Source of the DNA: Tubulanus polymorphus
Lineage: Eukaryota > Nemertea > Palaeonemertea > Tubulaniformes > Tubulanidae
DNA: 64,000 bases
Assembly: GCF_964204645.1 (NCBI RefSeq)
Contig: NC_134032.1
Location: 10,534,275-10,598,274 of the forward strand
Reading direction: 5' to 3'
The notes under the pieces: model-generated
Told to the model about the DNA's origin: nothing
Database searches by the model: none
The model's input: only the letters and a program-made list of their open reading frames with translations
Shown: positions 1 through 11,050 of the stretch, piece after piece
Numbering within the stretch: position 1 is the stretch's first letter
Layout: each line of letters opens with the position of its first letter
Translations under genes and position numbers: made by a program

Positions 1-138
1 AGGTAGACGAAAAGCCGAATCAGTGGTTACAAGATTCATCACAAATACTGTGAAAAAGGAAAATTTCTGTTTTCTTTTTTAATAGGTTCCTTCGTGATGG
101 TGTGCTTTAATACGATTCCAAAGTGCTCTGACTAGTAT

Positions 139-302
139 GGGGTCATTCATTTATTACGTACGCATTAGGGGAGGGGGAACGGGTCAGTGCAATTGCATAC
201 TGTAATGCTTAATGTATATGAAAAAATGGCCCATTTTGCGTACAGAGGGGAAGGGGGTTGAAAAATTCAAATTTTATGCGTACGTAATAAATGAATGATC
301 CC
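139..302. mobile_element. 164-bp MITE with 27-bp inverted ends and 3-bp TSD (copy 1)
   Basis: The ends are near-perfect inverted repeats (left starts GGGGTCATTCATTTATTACG, right ends with its complement, one mismatch in about 27 bp). TAT flanks both sides (136-138 and 303-305). A second copy lies at 31145-31309, flanked by TTC on both sides. Three-base target duplications fit PIF/Harbinger-type elements; that class is inference. It has no coding capacity. It sits in an intron 62 bp before an MBOAT exon, and the paralogous intron lacks it. Confidence 0.85.
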
Positions 303-363
303 TATGATAGAGACTGCGACTATTACCGTAATGTTTCTAATGTTTCAATCGATTTGTTTCAAG

Positions 364-2558
364 CTGAAGCTGTCTGTCACAACGCTGGATTAGGCTTCAA
401 TGGTTACGATTCTTCCGGTAAACAGCGCTGGGATCTTATCGATAATGTCGATATCAAACAAGTCGAGGTGAGAAACAGAAGAAATGATCGTCAAATGATG
501 GTCGTAGCCTGGCGCCTGGATCGCCGAATCCCTCTGAGACATTCCGATACTTTTCCACGTTTCTTCTAAATTTCTGATTATCCGTGCTTCACACGATATT
601 CAGCACTCCACTGAAGATATTTATTGAAAATGCAGGGGTTTATCTAGGAAATAGATAACCCCAAGTCTGGGCTCCAGCAGGAAAAAAGCATTTCTTGGAT
701 AAAGCTGCCTAACCTTTCAGTGCGTAGTAATATTGTAATATCCGAAAGTGCTGGGGATGATTTGAAGATTTTTGAAAATTCCGTCCCAGTGCGTTGAATA
801 TTAGGCATATCGGTTTAGTGTATCTACCCTGCAGAACGGTTTATTGTTAGTTACTAATATTTTACTTAGTTCAACAGTTGCTGCCATCTTTTAATAGGGA
901 TAAAAACTAATTATTAATACCATCAATACACTGCGATGTGTTCTATTGGTTAAGTCAATAACCAATTTATATACCGCGTAGATGCACTGAAATGGTTAAG
1001 ATATTTTTTGAGAAATTTATTCGAAAAGATGCAAATTCTGATATAGGATGAGCGTCAAATTTGCAGGTTTTAACGATCTCTGGCTTGCCAACGAAAGGCA
1101 ACCTCAATGGGAAGGCAGGGGTCCGAGAAGCAAGAACATCCCCCTTAAATCCACCCCTCAAATGAACTACTAGCACTAGACATTAGACATTTCATTATCA
1201 ATGCAAAACGCTGACATTTTGCATTATTTTATCGGTGCGTTTCGTTTTTTCTCATCAATTTTCAGTTATCGACGAATTTAAAAGCTTTGATAGATGCCTG
1301 GAATATGGGAACGGCCAAATGGTTGCGGTTTATTGTTTACGATCGTTTGACGAAGTGGCGAACAACCGCCGTGCTATGCGTGAGCTCGGTTTGGCACGGA
1401 TTCTATCCGGGATATTACCTCATGTTCATTAACGGTGGAATTCTAGGAATTACAGCACGAAAGGTCAGTCAATAGTCAGACTATAGATAGAGTCCTCTTG
1501 CCTCCGATCGTGGCTCTTGTCTGAAATGGTATTAAGATTGTTGTGTATGATTGAATTAGGGAGGATTGGAAATTTTAACTAGCATTACGCTAAACGACTT
1601 GAGTAGAAATGAATGGCGAATGATTGTTTTGGCACTGCAGTTCCCCTTTCATTAAGGCGTTCTTGCCTATCGAATCCTGTGATAACATCATCGTGATTAT
1701 TGTTTTATTTCAGATGAGGCATCATTTCCGCTGGTATTTCCAAACGTCGAAATCAAAAAGAGTTTTCTACGACATTGTGACGTTTATTGTAACTCGTATG
1801 GCGATCGCGTATATAGCCTCGTCATTCATCCTTCTCGAGATAACGCCCAGTTTAGCCACCTTCAGGTCAGTAACTATGAAAATCACAGGTGGGGGAGGGT
1901 GATAGTTAGATGAATAATCTATATGGCTTCTGAGGGGCTATCCAGATAAGATTTCAGGTCAGTTAAATATCTAATGTAATCAATTTAAATAACTAATACA
2001 GTCACGCCCAATATACCAGATCTAACAGAGCAGAATGATTTTGGCGGTATAGATAGTATGGCGGTATATCGGGGGTGTTATACTGTGTATTTGTATAGAG
2101 GTGTACATTGAGAAAACCTGGTGGTACGCGGGGGTGGCAGTATATGGAAGGGTGGTATATCGGGGGTTGACTGTATAATCAAGGCTTCAGAGCGGCTGCC
2201 CAGGAAAGACCTACGATATCACCAAATTGTCTCTATAGGCTTTTCAGTAAAAGTGATTGCCTCCATAAATCTCTCTATGACATCGTGAAATTGCCTTGCA
2301 TTTTCAGTCGAGATGGCTGCCTCCATAAATTCCCGTATGATATCATATACAGTAATTGACTTTGTATTTGCTTTCAGGTCGGTTTATTTCTGGGGTCATG
2401 TTGTCTCGTTGCCGCCATTTTTACTGCTGAGCGGACGAAAACATCCGCAGAAACCAACGTCGAATCACGCGCAGATGACAAAAAATCATACGCAGACGAT
2501 TACAACGAATCACGCTCAGCAGACGACACCAGTGCCAGACGACAAAAAATCTTTATGA
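364..2558 (+). CDS. MBOAT1/2-type lysophospholipid acyltransferase, 3' part (last four exons, copy A)
   Basis: Seen: coding exons 364-467, 1266-1463, 1714-1865 and 2378-2558 (TGA stop) join in one frame with GT-AG introns and match the last four exons of the complete paralogue at 16042-17846 in phase; the first three also match in length (104, 198 and 152 nt). About 210 residues are encoded. Exon 2 holds the MBOAT signature SSVWHGFYPGYY with the presumed catalytic His; exon 1 has the family block RWDLIDN; exons 3-4 carry hydrophobic C-terminal membrane segments. Known of the family: ER multi-pass enzymes that transfer acyl-CoA to lysophospholipids (Lands cycle). The tail is hydrophilic and rich in Thr, Gln, Asn and His, with an N-H-A-Q motif repeated, and is about 10 residues longer than in copy B. 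Upstream exons lie left of the window, so whether this copy is complete is unknown. No stops or broken splice sites are visible. Confidence 0.88.
720..955. repeat. Dispersed repeat shared with 57020-57260
   Basis: The block beginning ATATCCGAAAGTGCTGG and running through a GCCGCCATCTTT/GCTGCCATCTTT core is alignable with 57020-57260. It is an interspersed repeat in an MBOAT intron. I did not find clear ends or a target duplication. Confidence 0.55.
1999..2173. mobile_element. 175-bp TA-flanked MITE (mariner-like ends), copy 1
   Basis: It starts CAGTCACGCCC and ends GGGGTTGACTG, flanked by TA on both sides. It contains inverted motifs of the GGTATATCGGGGG type. The same element lies at 33073-33248 in the other orientation, also TA-flanked. 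TA duplication fits Tc1/mariner mobilisation (inference). It lies in the last intron of MBOAT copy A. Confidence 0.75.
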
Positions 2559-3185
2559 AAATGCGATTCATTAGTAGAATTAAAAATAACCAAAAATATT
2601 CATCGGCAACATCATCATTCTTCTCATCATCAACGTCATTAGAAAAAAGCGATTGTGTGATAAATATTGATACAGTTTTACAACGAAAAAGAGAAATTTT
2701 TAAACGGATTTTAAATACTGCAAAACACGTTTATAGAATCAACTGTTCTCAAGTTTGACACAAAATTTCTTAAAGATAATGCCACTCTATAAAACCCTTT
2801 AGTTTATTTATAATGTATATATTTACCGTTTATACGTAGATTCAAATCATGGAACCTGGGAACGTTATAAACCCCCGAATTGCTCAAAATATATTTCCAA
2901 TCTATTCTTCTATTATAAGTTGGACTTATTTCTGATGCTTTTTGATTCAAATTCTTCCCTTGTTTTTATTAATCATAGACTTTTTATGCTTATTTTACTA
3001 CATTATATTGTTCCATTATATACTTGACTTAAAATTCGGCCATTCTCGATACTAGAAAGAGGGAGATGGAGAAAAGTTACGAGTAAGCTGCTAGTTCTTG
3101 AAAAATAATTTCTTTTGATAATATGTTATGGTATTGTACCAGCAGCTGTGGGGAGTGAGGGGAAGGGGTAGTTGGGGGAGAACCA
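2559..3185 (+). other. 3' UTR and downstream flank of MBOAT copy A, homologous to 17847-18425
   Basis: The non-coding sequence after the stop aligns over about 600 bp with the sequence after the stop of MBOAT copy B. Shared landmarks include CATCAACGTCATTAGAA and GTACCAGCAGCTGTG near 3137 and 18380. The tandem duplication therefore included the 3' UTR and some flank, and its right edge is near 3185/18425. Confidence 0.75.
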
Positions 3186-5238
3186 CCATTTACTTGGTCC
3201 AAACGGGGAGTTGACTTCAGCCAACTTCAGACTGTGCAACTGGTCCCTGGGGCATTAGTTAAAACTGGTCTATAAGACTCTGATCTGAGGTACAAGTTGA
3301 AACTGGACCATAAACCATTACCTTGGTGTAAACTGTTAAAAGGGTCCATAAAACCATTGTTTATCAAAAGCTTTATTTGATAATCTATCAGTTGATTTAC
3401 CAGGGGACAACTTAGTGTATCTAACCATTCCCTGCGAATTCCGATGAACTAAGTATGATAACATCTAGTAATTTGCATATCATTAGAATAATTTATCATA
3501 TGATTTACATAGATGAAAGCAGAATATATATTTTTCTAATAATCGTTAGCCTTCCACGTCGCGTAGACGTGAGGAGGTTTGTGCTAGTCTATGTGCATTG
3601 TTCATTGAACTCATCGAGCTTGATTTACTGATTTGTGAAGGAGCCGTGTTAACCTACGGTGTCAATATGTGAACGTGAAGATGGATAGTACTTAGTAGGT
3701 TAATTAGATTTTATGAAAAGCTTTCGTTCCTATTCATCTGGTAAATGAATGATCCCGGTTGTCAATGATGAATTAGTCTGGTAAACTCATTTACCTAATG
3801 ATGTCATATACTGGTAAGGATTTTCCGATTTTTCACATTGGCAAATACTAGGGATAGAAGATCTTTTTTTTATTTTTCCAGTTTGAGTGGATAACCGAGT
3901 AGGCTACTGTACTATTCACTAGTAGCAAAAGCTTGTTCTTTCGATAAAATCTAGTTACCCTACAAAGTGCTACAGCAAACCTCACCTAACTCGGATAAAC
4001 TGGAACTGGTAGAAACAGGTCCAAATTAAATGAAAATCCAGGTTATGGGTTGAAAAATGTGTTAGTAAAATCAGAAAATTATTTTGTTGTCCGAGTAAGT
4101 CAAAAGTACATGTTGGCGAGGTTCACTGTATCTGTCCTTATGTTTACTTAATTAACTGTAATTGTTAATTAATTCGATATCACCATCAATATGCCTACAT
4201 CTATGAAGTGTTCCCATTGGGTGTTCTATTTTTAATTATCAATTTTGAAAACTGTTGCGTCAAATGTGCTTACCCGATACACGCATATGTGCTGCTATTT
4301 TATTAACGTTTAACGATCGAGATTTTTGTGGAGGTGTTTGTATTTCGAAGCTTTGCAATAAGGGCTGAAAACGCTTGGAGCTAAACATGGACGTTTTACG
4401 TCCAGGCAGCTGTACAGTCATGGCTTAGATTTATTACCAGCCGAAGACAGTCTTAGTTCAATAGTTAGGGCTAACTTAAGATTTAAGACCATTTTTGGAC
4501 GTAAGTCACGACTGTGCAACTTGGCCCATAAGCTGAGCAAGTTATATGTACTGCAGAGCGCAGCCCGCGCGAAGCAAATTATTTTAAAAGTTATGTACTG
4601 AGCAAGACGATAAACTCTGAGCTCTGTGCTTAGCAATATGGTAACGCTTGATTCTTAGAAAGTGTTCAACTCGTCTTTGTGCTTTATGTTCGATGTTAAA
4701 TGGCTGGAAAATCAAAAATTATATTTTTGTTCATAGATATTTTACATAAACGGATCGATAAAATAATTCATGAATTACTATTATTTGTGATATTGGGTCC
4801 AGCCAGCAGAACCTGCTCGGTTTAGGAACCAAAATTTGGAATTATTTATTCAATTCATAAACATCGAATAAACTGACTTTTGAAATAATTGAAATGGCTT
4901 TCGTTTCTTTATTTCATTGGAGTTAGTTTCCAAACCACCCTGGCAATCGAGGATAGGATATATTCTGTTCGGTAGACTCGGAACAGACATGGCTCACAGT
5001 GGCAAGAAGTCCTCAATCCCTTTATTCTACAATTCGCCCGTGTGATCTGATATCTGGAAGCAGCATCTCCAAAAAATCGTTCAAAACTAACGCTAGAATT
5101 CCTAGAATCTGATGATCCGCGTACCTTTTTGGGCCCAAGTGTAGGCTCCGGTAGTTCCAGGACGAATCACATGTTATTTTCATCCGCACTTCAGTATGTG
5201 CGCAGATGACTGGATGACTTTGATAACTGGTCCACTGG
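3186..5238. repeat. Intergenic stretch of interspersed repeats
   Basis: No gene seen. At 3215-3360 and 4410-4650 are copies of a dispersed family built on phrases such as ACTGTGCAACT(T/G)GG and TAAGACCA, also seen near 21300, 25770 and 47515. At 3971-4130 is a TA-bounded element described separately. The remainder is AT-rich sequence without recognisable content. Confidence 0.5.
3971..4130. mobile_element. TA-bounded MITE-like element with CCTCGCC/GGCGAGG ends, copy 1
   Basis: It begins TACAGCAAACCTCACC and ends GGCGAGGTTCACTGTA, roughly inverted. The internal phrase GTCCGAGTAAGTCAAAA is shared with 16296-16422, which has the same end structure. Mariner-type by the TACAGT...ACTGTA ends (inference). 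Confidence 0.6.
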
Positions 5239-5274
5239 GTGATTAGATTACTGGACAACTGGATCACTGGTTCA

Positions 5275-5555
5275 ATAGGTGAAGTCGCTGATGGTGATTA
5301 TGATGATGATGATGGCGGAGAAGGTGGTGATGGTGATGATGGTGATGGAATTGATAGTCATGAGGATGGATATGGTGGTGCTGATGATGATGCCGGAGAA
5401 GATAGATACATGTACATATAGTGGTGACGATGATGCTGGAGAAGGTGATGCTGAAGATGACCGTGGTGATGAAGGTGATGGTACAGATGGTGGAGACGGT
5501 GGTAATGATGGAAGTGATGCTGGTGGTGGAGATAATGATGATGGTGGTGATAGCT
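5275..5555 (+). repeat. GAT/GGT-rich microsatellite
   Basis: About 280 bp of GATGATGGTGGTGAT-like repeats. Open frames on both strands across it are low-complexity (Met/Asp/Gly or His/Thr/Ile) and are not treated as genes. Short TGGATGACTGGT-type phrases flank it on both sides (near 5210-5270 and inverted near 5570-5600). Confidence 0.85.
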
Positions 5556-6539
5556 AATCGTACAGTCCTCCAGTCATCCAGTCTCCCAGTATACCAAGTT
5601 ACCTGTGTACAGTCGGTAGGTCTTCGAATCACGTCAAATGAAGAAATGATACAATAATAAAAGTATGGATTATGTTCCTACACCCTTGTACTATTACCCC
5701 GTATTCTATACTTGGGCCCTTTCCTGTTCCAAATCATTAAAAGACGGCGATCCAGCGCAGGGCTCCAGCTTGTAGGTTAGACGAGTGTCCTGCTTCTTAC
5801 ACATAGGTAGATAATCATCTTAGCGGAAAAAACTTCAATTCAAAAAAAGAATCTCTAGATATCTTGAATAGACCTTGTGTATCTCAAGTTCTCTGGTTTG
5901 AAAGATCATCTTAGCAGAACAATGCCACTAGTGATCAATATCTATTCATTTCAGAGATGCGTTGTTTTGGCTCCGAGGAAAATCTCTCCCTTGTTGAGAT
6001 AAAACTGCTAGAATCCTACAAAACAATTGCCCATTTATACTGTAGCGTTTTTAACAACTAGAATAAAACTATGGTCGGAAATAGAGCTTATGTGAAATAC
6101 ATACCACGGGTTGGGATGGGATAACATGGTGTTGAATCTGTTTAGTTGGTGGTAACCGACAATGAGCCTGTCTTTGAAAAAATATCGATGATATTTCTAT
6201 ATTTAGAACTGTGGGAAATAGAGCCCTTTATTACTTTGTAAGTTTGAATAAAACATCCGCAGGTTCATTTCTATTATTTTCGTTTCTGTTTGAAGTTTTG
6301 AAACACAGTAGTTTATTGTCCTAATCTGTTTTTTTAAGTTTGGCCCCAAAGATATGTTTGCAAAGGAGGTAGTTTTTAATTGGTTAAAGTAAAAAGGCCA
6401 ACCAGATGAAAATGGTTAGAAACCAATGAAATCAACATGGGGTGGGTCTAGTCCCTTGGGATTATATGAATTATATATCGACTATTTGGTGTCATCGTCA
6501 CCACCTTCAACTGCAGAATTTCATCAAACATTCAACACA

Positions 6540-7125
6540 ATGAAAGCAAACAAGATTTTACAAGTTATTTTCTGTATTGTCGTCAGACTACGATCAGTTC
6601 TTATTCCTCGAACAAGGTCTCAGGGTGGAATATCCGTAGTCAGCAAGCGATACTGCAAGGCTAACAATCTCTTGGTTCCCGACTACGATCCAGAGAAGCC
6701 CTCGACCCACATAATGTACCTCGACGTGGGTAACTTATATGGCTGGGCTATGTCGCAACACCTGCCTATTCAAGGAGGCAGGTGTTGGGAGGATTCAAGT
6801 GGGTTGAAAATCCAGAAAACCCTCAAAGTCCCAGAACACCCGGATGACGCAGAAAAAGGCTACATCCTCCACAGTTAGACTTGCATTACCCTCAGAGACT
6901 GCACGACTCTCAAAAAGAGTGCCCACTGGCACCGGAAAGGCTAAAGGATCAAGAAGTTAGGAAGTCTTCCTGTTAAGAAGACTGGGAAGTTCAACCGACA
7001 CAGAAAAACTTGTGCCCCAATCTCGGCAAAAAAGAGAGATACATGTCATAGGAACCTCATATTAAGAGTCATGAAATATGTTTCATTGCAAAATGAACGC
7101 CAAAATTCTTATGTGTAATTTTAAT
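6540..7125 (+). pseudogene. Degenerate Polinton-like protein-primed DNA polymerase B fragment
   Basis: Residues encoded around 6613-6790 read RSQGGISVVSKRY, then VPDYDPEKPSTHIMYLD, then NLYGWAMSQHLP. This is the conserved DNA polymerase B block (the D..NLYG catalytic motif A region) typical of Polinton/Maverick and related elements in animals. The frame then shifts: around 6787-6835 another frame reads GGFKWVENPENP, and 6871-6945 reads HYPQRLHDSQKE then PLAPERL. Weaker continuation runs to about 7125, with stops. Only a small internal part of a full-length polymerase remains, so this is a dead fragment. A 12-bp perfect inverted repeat sits exactly where the frame breaks. Confidence 0.75.
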
Positions 7126-7396
7126 TTTGAAACGCAGATATTGGTGACAGTTATTGATGACGTAGAGCATCTAATCGATTCACACCGAAGCGCATAGTAG
7201 TTATCATTGTATATAAACATTATTGCATTGTCAAAAAATCAAACTTTTTCAAACAGCCTGTATTGTACGTATTATTATGTATATGTTCTTTTCCATGAAA
7301 TGAAATAACTCGAACTTGGGACCCTGGCGAATTTTGGTGGAATGACGCTTGTTACAGTGGTTGCCGGTAGGGTCTACCCCAAAATGAAGTCACCAT
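7126..7396. other. Intergenic spacer, 3' side of the dermatopontin-like gene
   Basis: AT-rich, no gene seen. It contains the region just downstream of the minus-strand TAA at 7397-7399. Confidence 0.4.
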
Positions 7397-9280
7397 CTAT
7401 TTCTTACTAACGGAACCAACCGGGAAACAACGCTTGAAACTATCGACAGCACTGTTAAGATTCAGCGCTCGTTCACCTTCCAGGCGTCTGATGCATTCAC
7501 CAGTTGAGACAGAACAGTTGCCTTCGTTATGGGCGGTGTAAGCTGAAAAATGCGCGACACCGTAAGTTTTCATGCTGAAGTTGTCAACGGCGTCGCCTTC
7601 TTTGGATTTCCTTCCGTCCCCGCAAACGACATCGTATTCGACCCTGACCCGTTTAGCGTTTATTCTGTATTCCTTGACATCGGCTACGACCAGAGCTGCT
7701 CCGGGACCCTCGAATTTAACTTCAGATGACGCCCCGCTTGTCCTGACGTTTGAGCTGGTCCATGTAATAGACCCGCCTGACATCTGTGCCATTCTAAATG
7801 ACGCAGAGCCACTGCCAGTACCAAGCAATTTGACCGAAGGCTGAGCTGTCACCCTCAGCGTGCTTTGGTACGTGAATGAATTCGCGGTGGGAGTAGTAAA
7901 CGAACCGGTCTCCCCAACACTATCGATTCCGCCGAGATTCAGGCGAAATTCACGACCATTGGAACAACCTTGAGCCGTAGCGATCCCGACAATTCGTGAC
8001 CTGGAACCGGTCGATCGTAACTGGTCGAGAATTTTCATATCAGCTGCTTTACAAACAGAAAAACGACACACTCTGAACTTGAAAAGCCGATCCCTGAAAG
8101 TATATAAGCAATAACAGCAAAATGTGAGTACCAAGAGCTATTTCGGATTTATATCTTGAATTTTGACGAAAGATTGCTTACTCTTTTCCATTGTCGTGTA
8201 TGCTATGCATGCCGGTGATAGCCTGTCCAGGTGATAAGTGGTGGTTGAAATGATTGTCCCAGTTGGCCAGCCAGCCAGTCCAGTGACAGCCGAGTCCGGG
8301 TTTCGTCACCAACTGCGAATATATACGGGAAGCTCGGTTGGTATCTTGATCTTCAAGATGTCCTCCCCCTTATGTATCTTATTTGATGATCTGATTTGTT
8401 GTTGTTTCTTACAAACCCACCATTCACACCTGGCGGGAGTGAAATGGGGGATTTGATTTTGAAATCGAGGTTTAGATATAGTTGGAAGGTCGGTCGAATT
8501 TACAAAATTATTTCAAATCGATGTATACATGATTGGAAATTTCTGTTCCAGTTCGTGTTAACAATCTTCCAACCAGTCTGAGCCGGTAAGCGACTGATTG
8601 GAGTTAATTTTCCCGACGTTCCCGATAAGTGTATGGTATAGTTTTATTAGAATTTGATTTACTAATTAGAAAAGTTGACTCGAATTTAATTGAAATGTAA
8701 GAAATTGATCGCGGTAACCACCAGCGAACCTGGCGGATCCTCGCCTGCCATACGTGGAATCCTCGATTGCCACAGTAGCGTTGCTGGTACACCATTAAAA
8801 GGTAAACTATTTCATAGTGACTGCTTACTTATTTTTCGTAAATTACTTCTAAGTAAAAGTAAACGTTTAAGCTCAGGCTTGTTCTTGGATTCAGCTTATC
8901 AAACTCGCTTCATTAAGCGAATTAAGCGGTGAACTTACTTTACAACAATGTAACTTCCATCTTCTGTCCTCTTTGCCATTATCATGATAACTATGAAACC
9001 CGGTCACTATGCCGTTGTTGGGACATACGAAGAGAACAGGTCTATCCCAGTCATTCAGGTAATCAGTCCAACTGCACTCCGTGCCGACGTAACCCGGTCG
9101 ACAGCCCATATCGAACAGTCTATCTTCACGGCCATTATCGTGGTGACTTGCGATCCAGTGGATGTGCTGATTTCTGGGACATTTAAAAGTTAACGGTTGG
9201 TCCCAGTCGTTCTTCCAACCTACAGAAATGTGGCAGATCCCGAGCAAGGATATTATCAAAACCAGGAGTAAGCTGTTCAT
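7397..9280 (-). CDS. Secreted dermatopontin-repeat protein with a novel, possibly aerolysin-like C-terminal domain
   Basis: Seen: exons 8939-9280, 8182-8312 and 7397-8093 (minus) join in frame with GT-AG introns into 389 residues. Residues 1-21 form a signal peptide (hydrophobic LLLVLIISLLG core). Three dermatopontin-type repeats follow: NDWDQPLTFKCP (about 25-60), NDWDRPVLFVCP with HDNGKEDRRWKLHCC (about 77-113), and NWDNHFNHHLSPGQ with HDNGKEDRLFKF (about 133-165). Dermatopontins are extracellular matrix or shell-matrix and lectin-like proteins, normally ending about here. Residues about 175-389 are extra: Ser/Thr-rich alternating stretches (for example SGGSITWTSSNV) and a later strand-like KEYRINAKRVRVEYDV block. 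Inference: this pattern resembles the aerolysin/ETX-MTX2 pore-forming fold, often fused to lectin-like domains in animals, but no diagnostic motif proves it. The ATG at 9278-9280 is preceded by TTTGTTTAG, a likely acceptor of a 5' UTR intron. Confidence 0.8.
8715..8790. repeat. Dispersed GGATCCTC repeat (CACCTGGTGGATCCTCACTTG family)
   Basis: Short related copies occur at 8715-8790, 14405-14460, 14570-14640, 18730-18760 and 18880-18920, each around CTGG(T/C)GGATCCTC(A/G)C followed by a GCAGTAG/GTGGAATCC phrase. Inside intron 1 of the dermatopontin-like gene. Confidence 0.5.
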
Positions 9281-9754
9281 ACCTAAACAAAAACCAGATA
9301 AAACACAGGGCCGTCAGCTCACGAAATCGCGGGTGGGTTCGTATTTAATGAACCGGAACTAAAGTAGGGGGGCGTGGGGGCCCTCTCCCAGAAAAATTTT
9401 AAAAATTTGGTGCTCAGATATGGCCTCTGAGCGATTTCCCGTGGATATATAAGCAAGGTATAAATGAACAGATTTATTATAAAATGTTGTAATTTAATCA
9501 GCATTGTCAACATTGTTTGGAGCATTTACGTCAAAAATGTTTCACTAAGCAATGAGACTATCAATTGCCATTCTCCTGGGATGTAGTTTCGCATATATGT
9601 CAATCGTCCGATTAACGTCAACGGAAATACAATGGACGCTGGCAACAGTGGACGACGGGAGGTCGCTTAATATTTTTTTTTTGCTTTAAAACGAGCGGAA
9701 CTCCATTTTTCGTTCGAAAACGTGACGGGCCTGAAACAATAGATGGTAAATACC

Positions 9755-9860
9755 GACGAATCGGTGGATAAGGTGTTTGACTCGATCGCAGCAACCGAAA
9801 GATAGTGGGTTTGAATCCTGTAGTGAGAAAAAGAAGAATGAAGAAGAACACAAATGTTTC
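9755..9860 (+). mobile_element. tRNA-derived SINE-like element
   Basis: A polymerase III-type box A (GATAAGGTGTTTGACTCG, 9767-9784) and box B (GGGTTTGAATCC, 9807-9818) lie at tRNA spacing, followed by an A/G-rich tail (GAGAAAAAGAAGAATGAAG). No full tRNA cloverleaf is evident, so I call a SINE head rather than a tRNA gene. A related head lies at 25213-25285. Confidence 0.55.
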
Positions 9861-10789
9861 TATAGAGGACTATTTATTCCCCTACCTACCTACCTAATAG
9901 AATAAGGTAACTAGTCCACGATTTCAAGACAACCACCATGTATTTAAGTACAGTGCCGTGCTGCTTTAACATATGAATAATTCAAACATGCTAAAACTCG
10001 AGCAAAGCTCTTCTCGAAAGCGTGATTAAATATCATTTTGTAAGCGTCCCGAATTTTATAAAGGACTTCACATTTTCAAAGACGAATATAATTCTAAATA
10101 GATATATTGTAAGCTGCGCTGCTATGAATAATTCAAAAACGTTAGTGGGCGCTTCTTTTCAAAAGGATGCTTTGTTGTATATTATTATAGAATTGCAACA
10201 ACAGTTTCGCAAAAACCATCACTCATTAATCCGCACACAATGACGCATTTCTTAATAATACTTACTCTATCCGTACATGGATACAACAGGGCAGCTTTTC
10301 CAGGTTCAGCTCCAAACTATATTCAGTAGTAACCACCTGAGGTGACCGTCAGGCCCGTAGCGTCGCGGATGGGTCCGTTTTTGAATTGGTTTTCGAACTT
10401 AATGGGGGTCTGGGGTGCAGCCCCCTCATAACGGGCCCGAATATGAACCTTATATAAGTCTGGTTTAAGCCACAACCGACATTCATATATCAATCTTCAG
10501 CCTTGACCCCGCACTACAGTAGACATTATACTGCTATTCTTTCAACTTTTGCAAAAACGTATCGTTCAGGCTTCACCTATACGTGATTTATGGCTGTGGA
10601 ACCGGGCAAACTGTACTCCTTTCGATGAATTGAGTTGACCCTCGAGTTAGGGTCCTGTAGATCCTGTAGATTAGTTTTACCCACTTTTAAATCTTTTGGA
10701 TATAACTTAAATTTGTGCGATATGAAACTAGATAAATTTGATAGTTTTTATCCTTGCAAAAAAATCACCACCCTGCTAACAAAAATACA

Positions 10790-11050
10790 TTGTCGGTATG
10801 TTGTAACAACATTAAATCAGATCAGACTAATGTCGCTTTAATGTTGGGTTTAATGTTGTATCTAGTTTAATGAGAACTGTTGACTCATAGCAAGTTGTCA
10901 CAACATTGTTGCAATGTTGTACCAAACATCTCCACAACATGGATCAACGTCGAAGTGTTAAATGTTGAAACGGACAATATTTCTACATTGACACAATGTC
11001 ATTATTTTACTTGAAACATTCTTACAACATCTTTATAACATCCTAATAAT
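10790..11050. repeat. ACAACATT/AATGTTGT-rich stretch
   Basis: About 260 bp in which ATGTTG, ACAACAT and ACATTGT recur many times in both orientations. It is not a regular tandem array. No coding frame is supported. Confidence 0.5.

Noticed and set aside
5264-5657. Overlapping open frames of 60-122 codons on both strands
   Set aside because: All are translations of a GAT/GGT microsatellite; no domain, no splice context.
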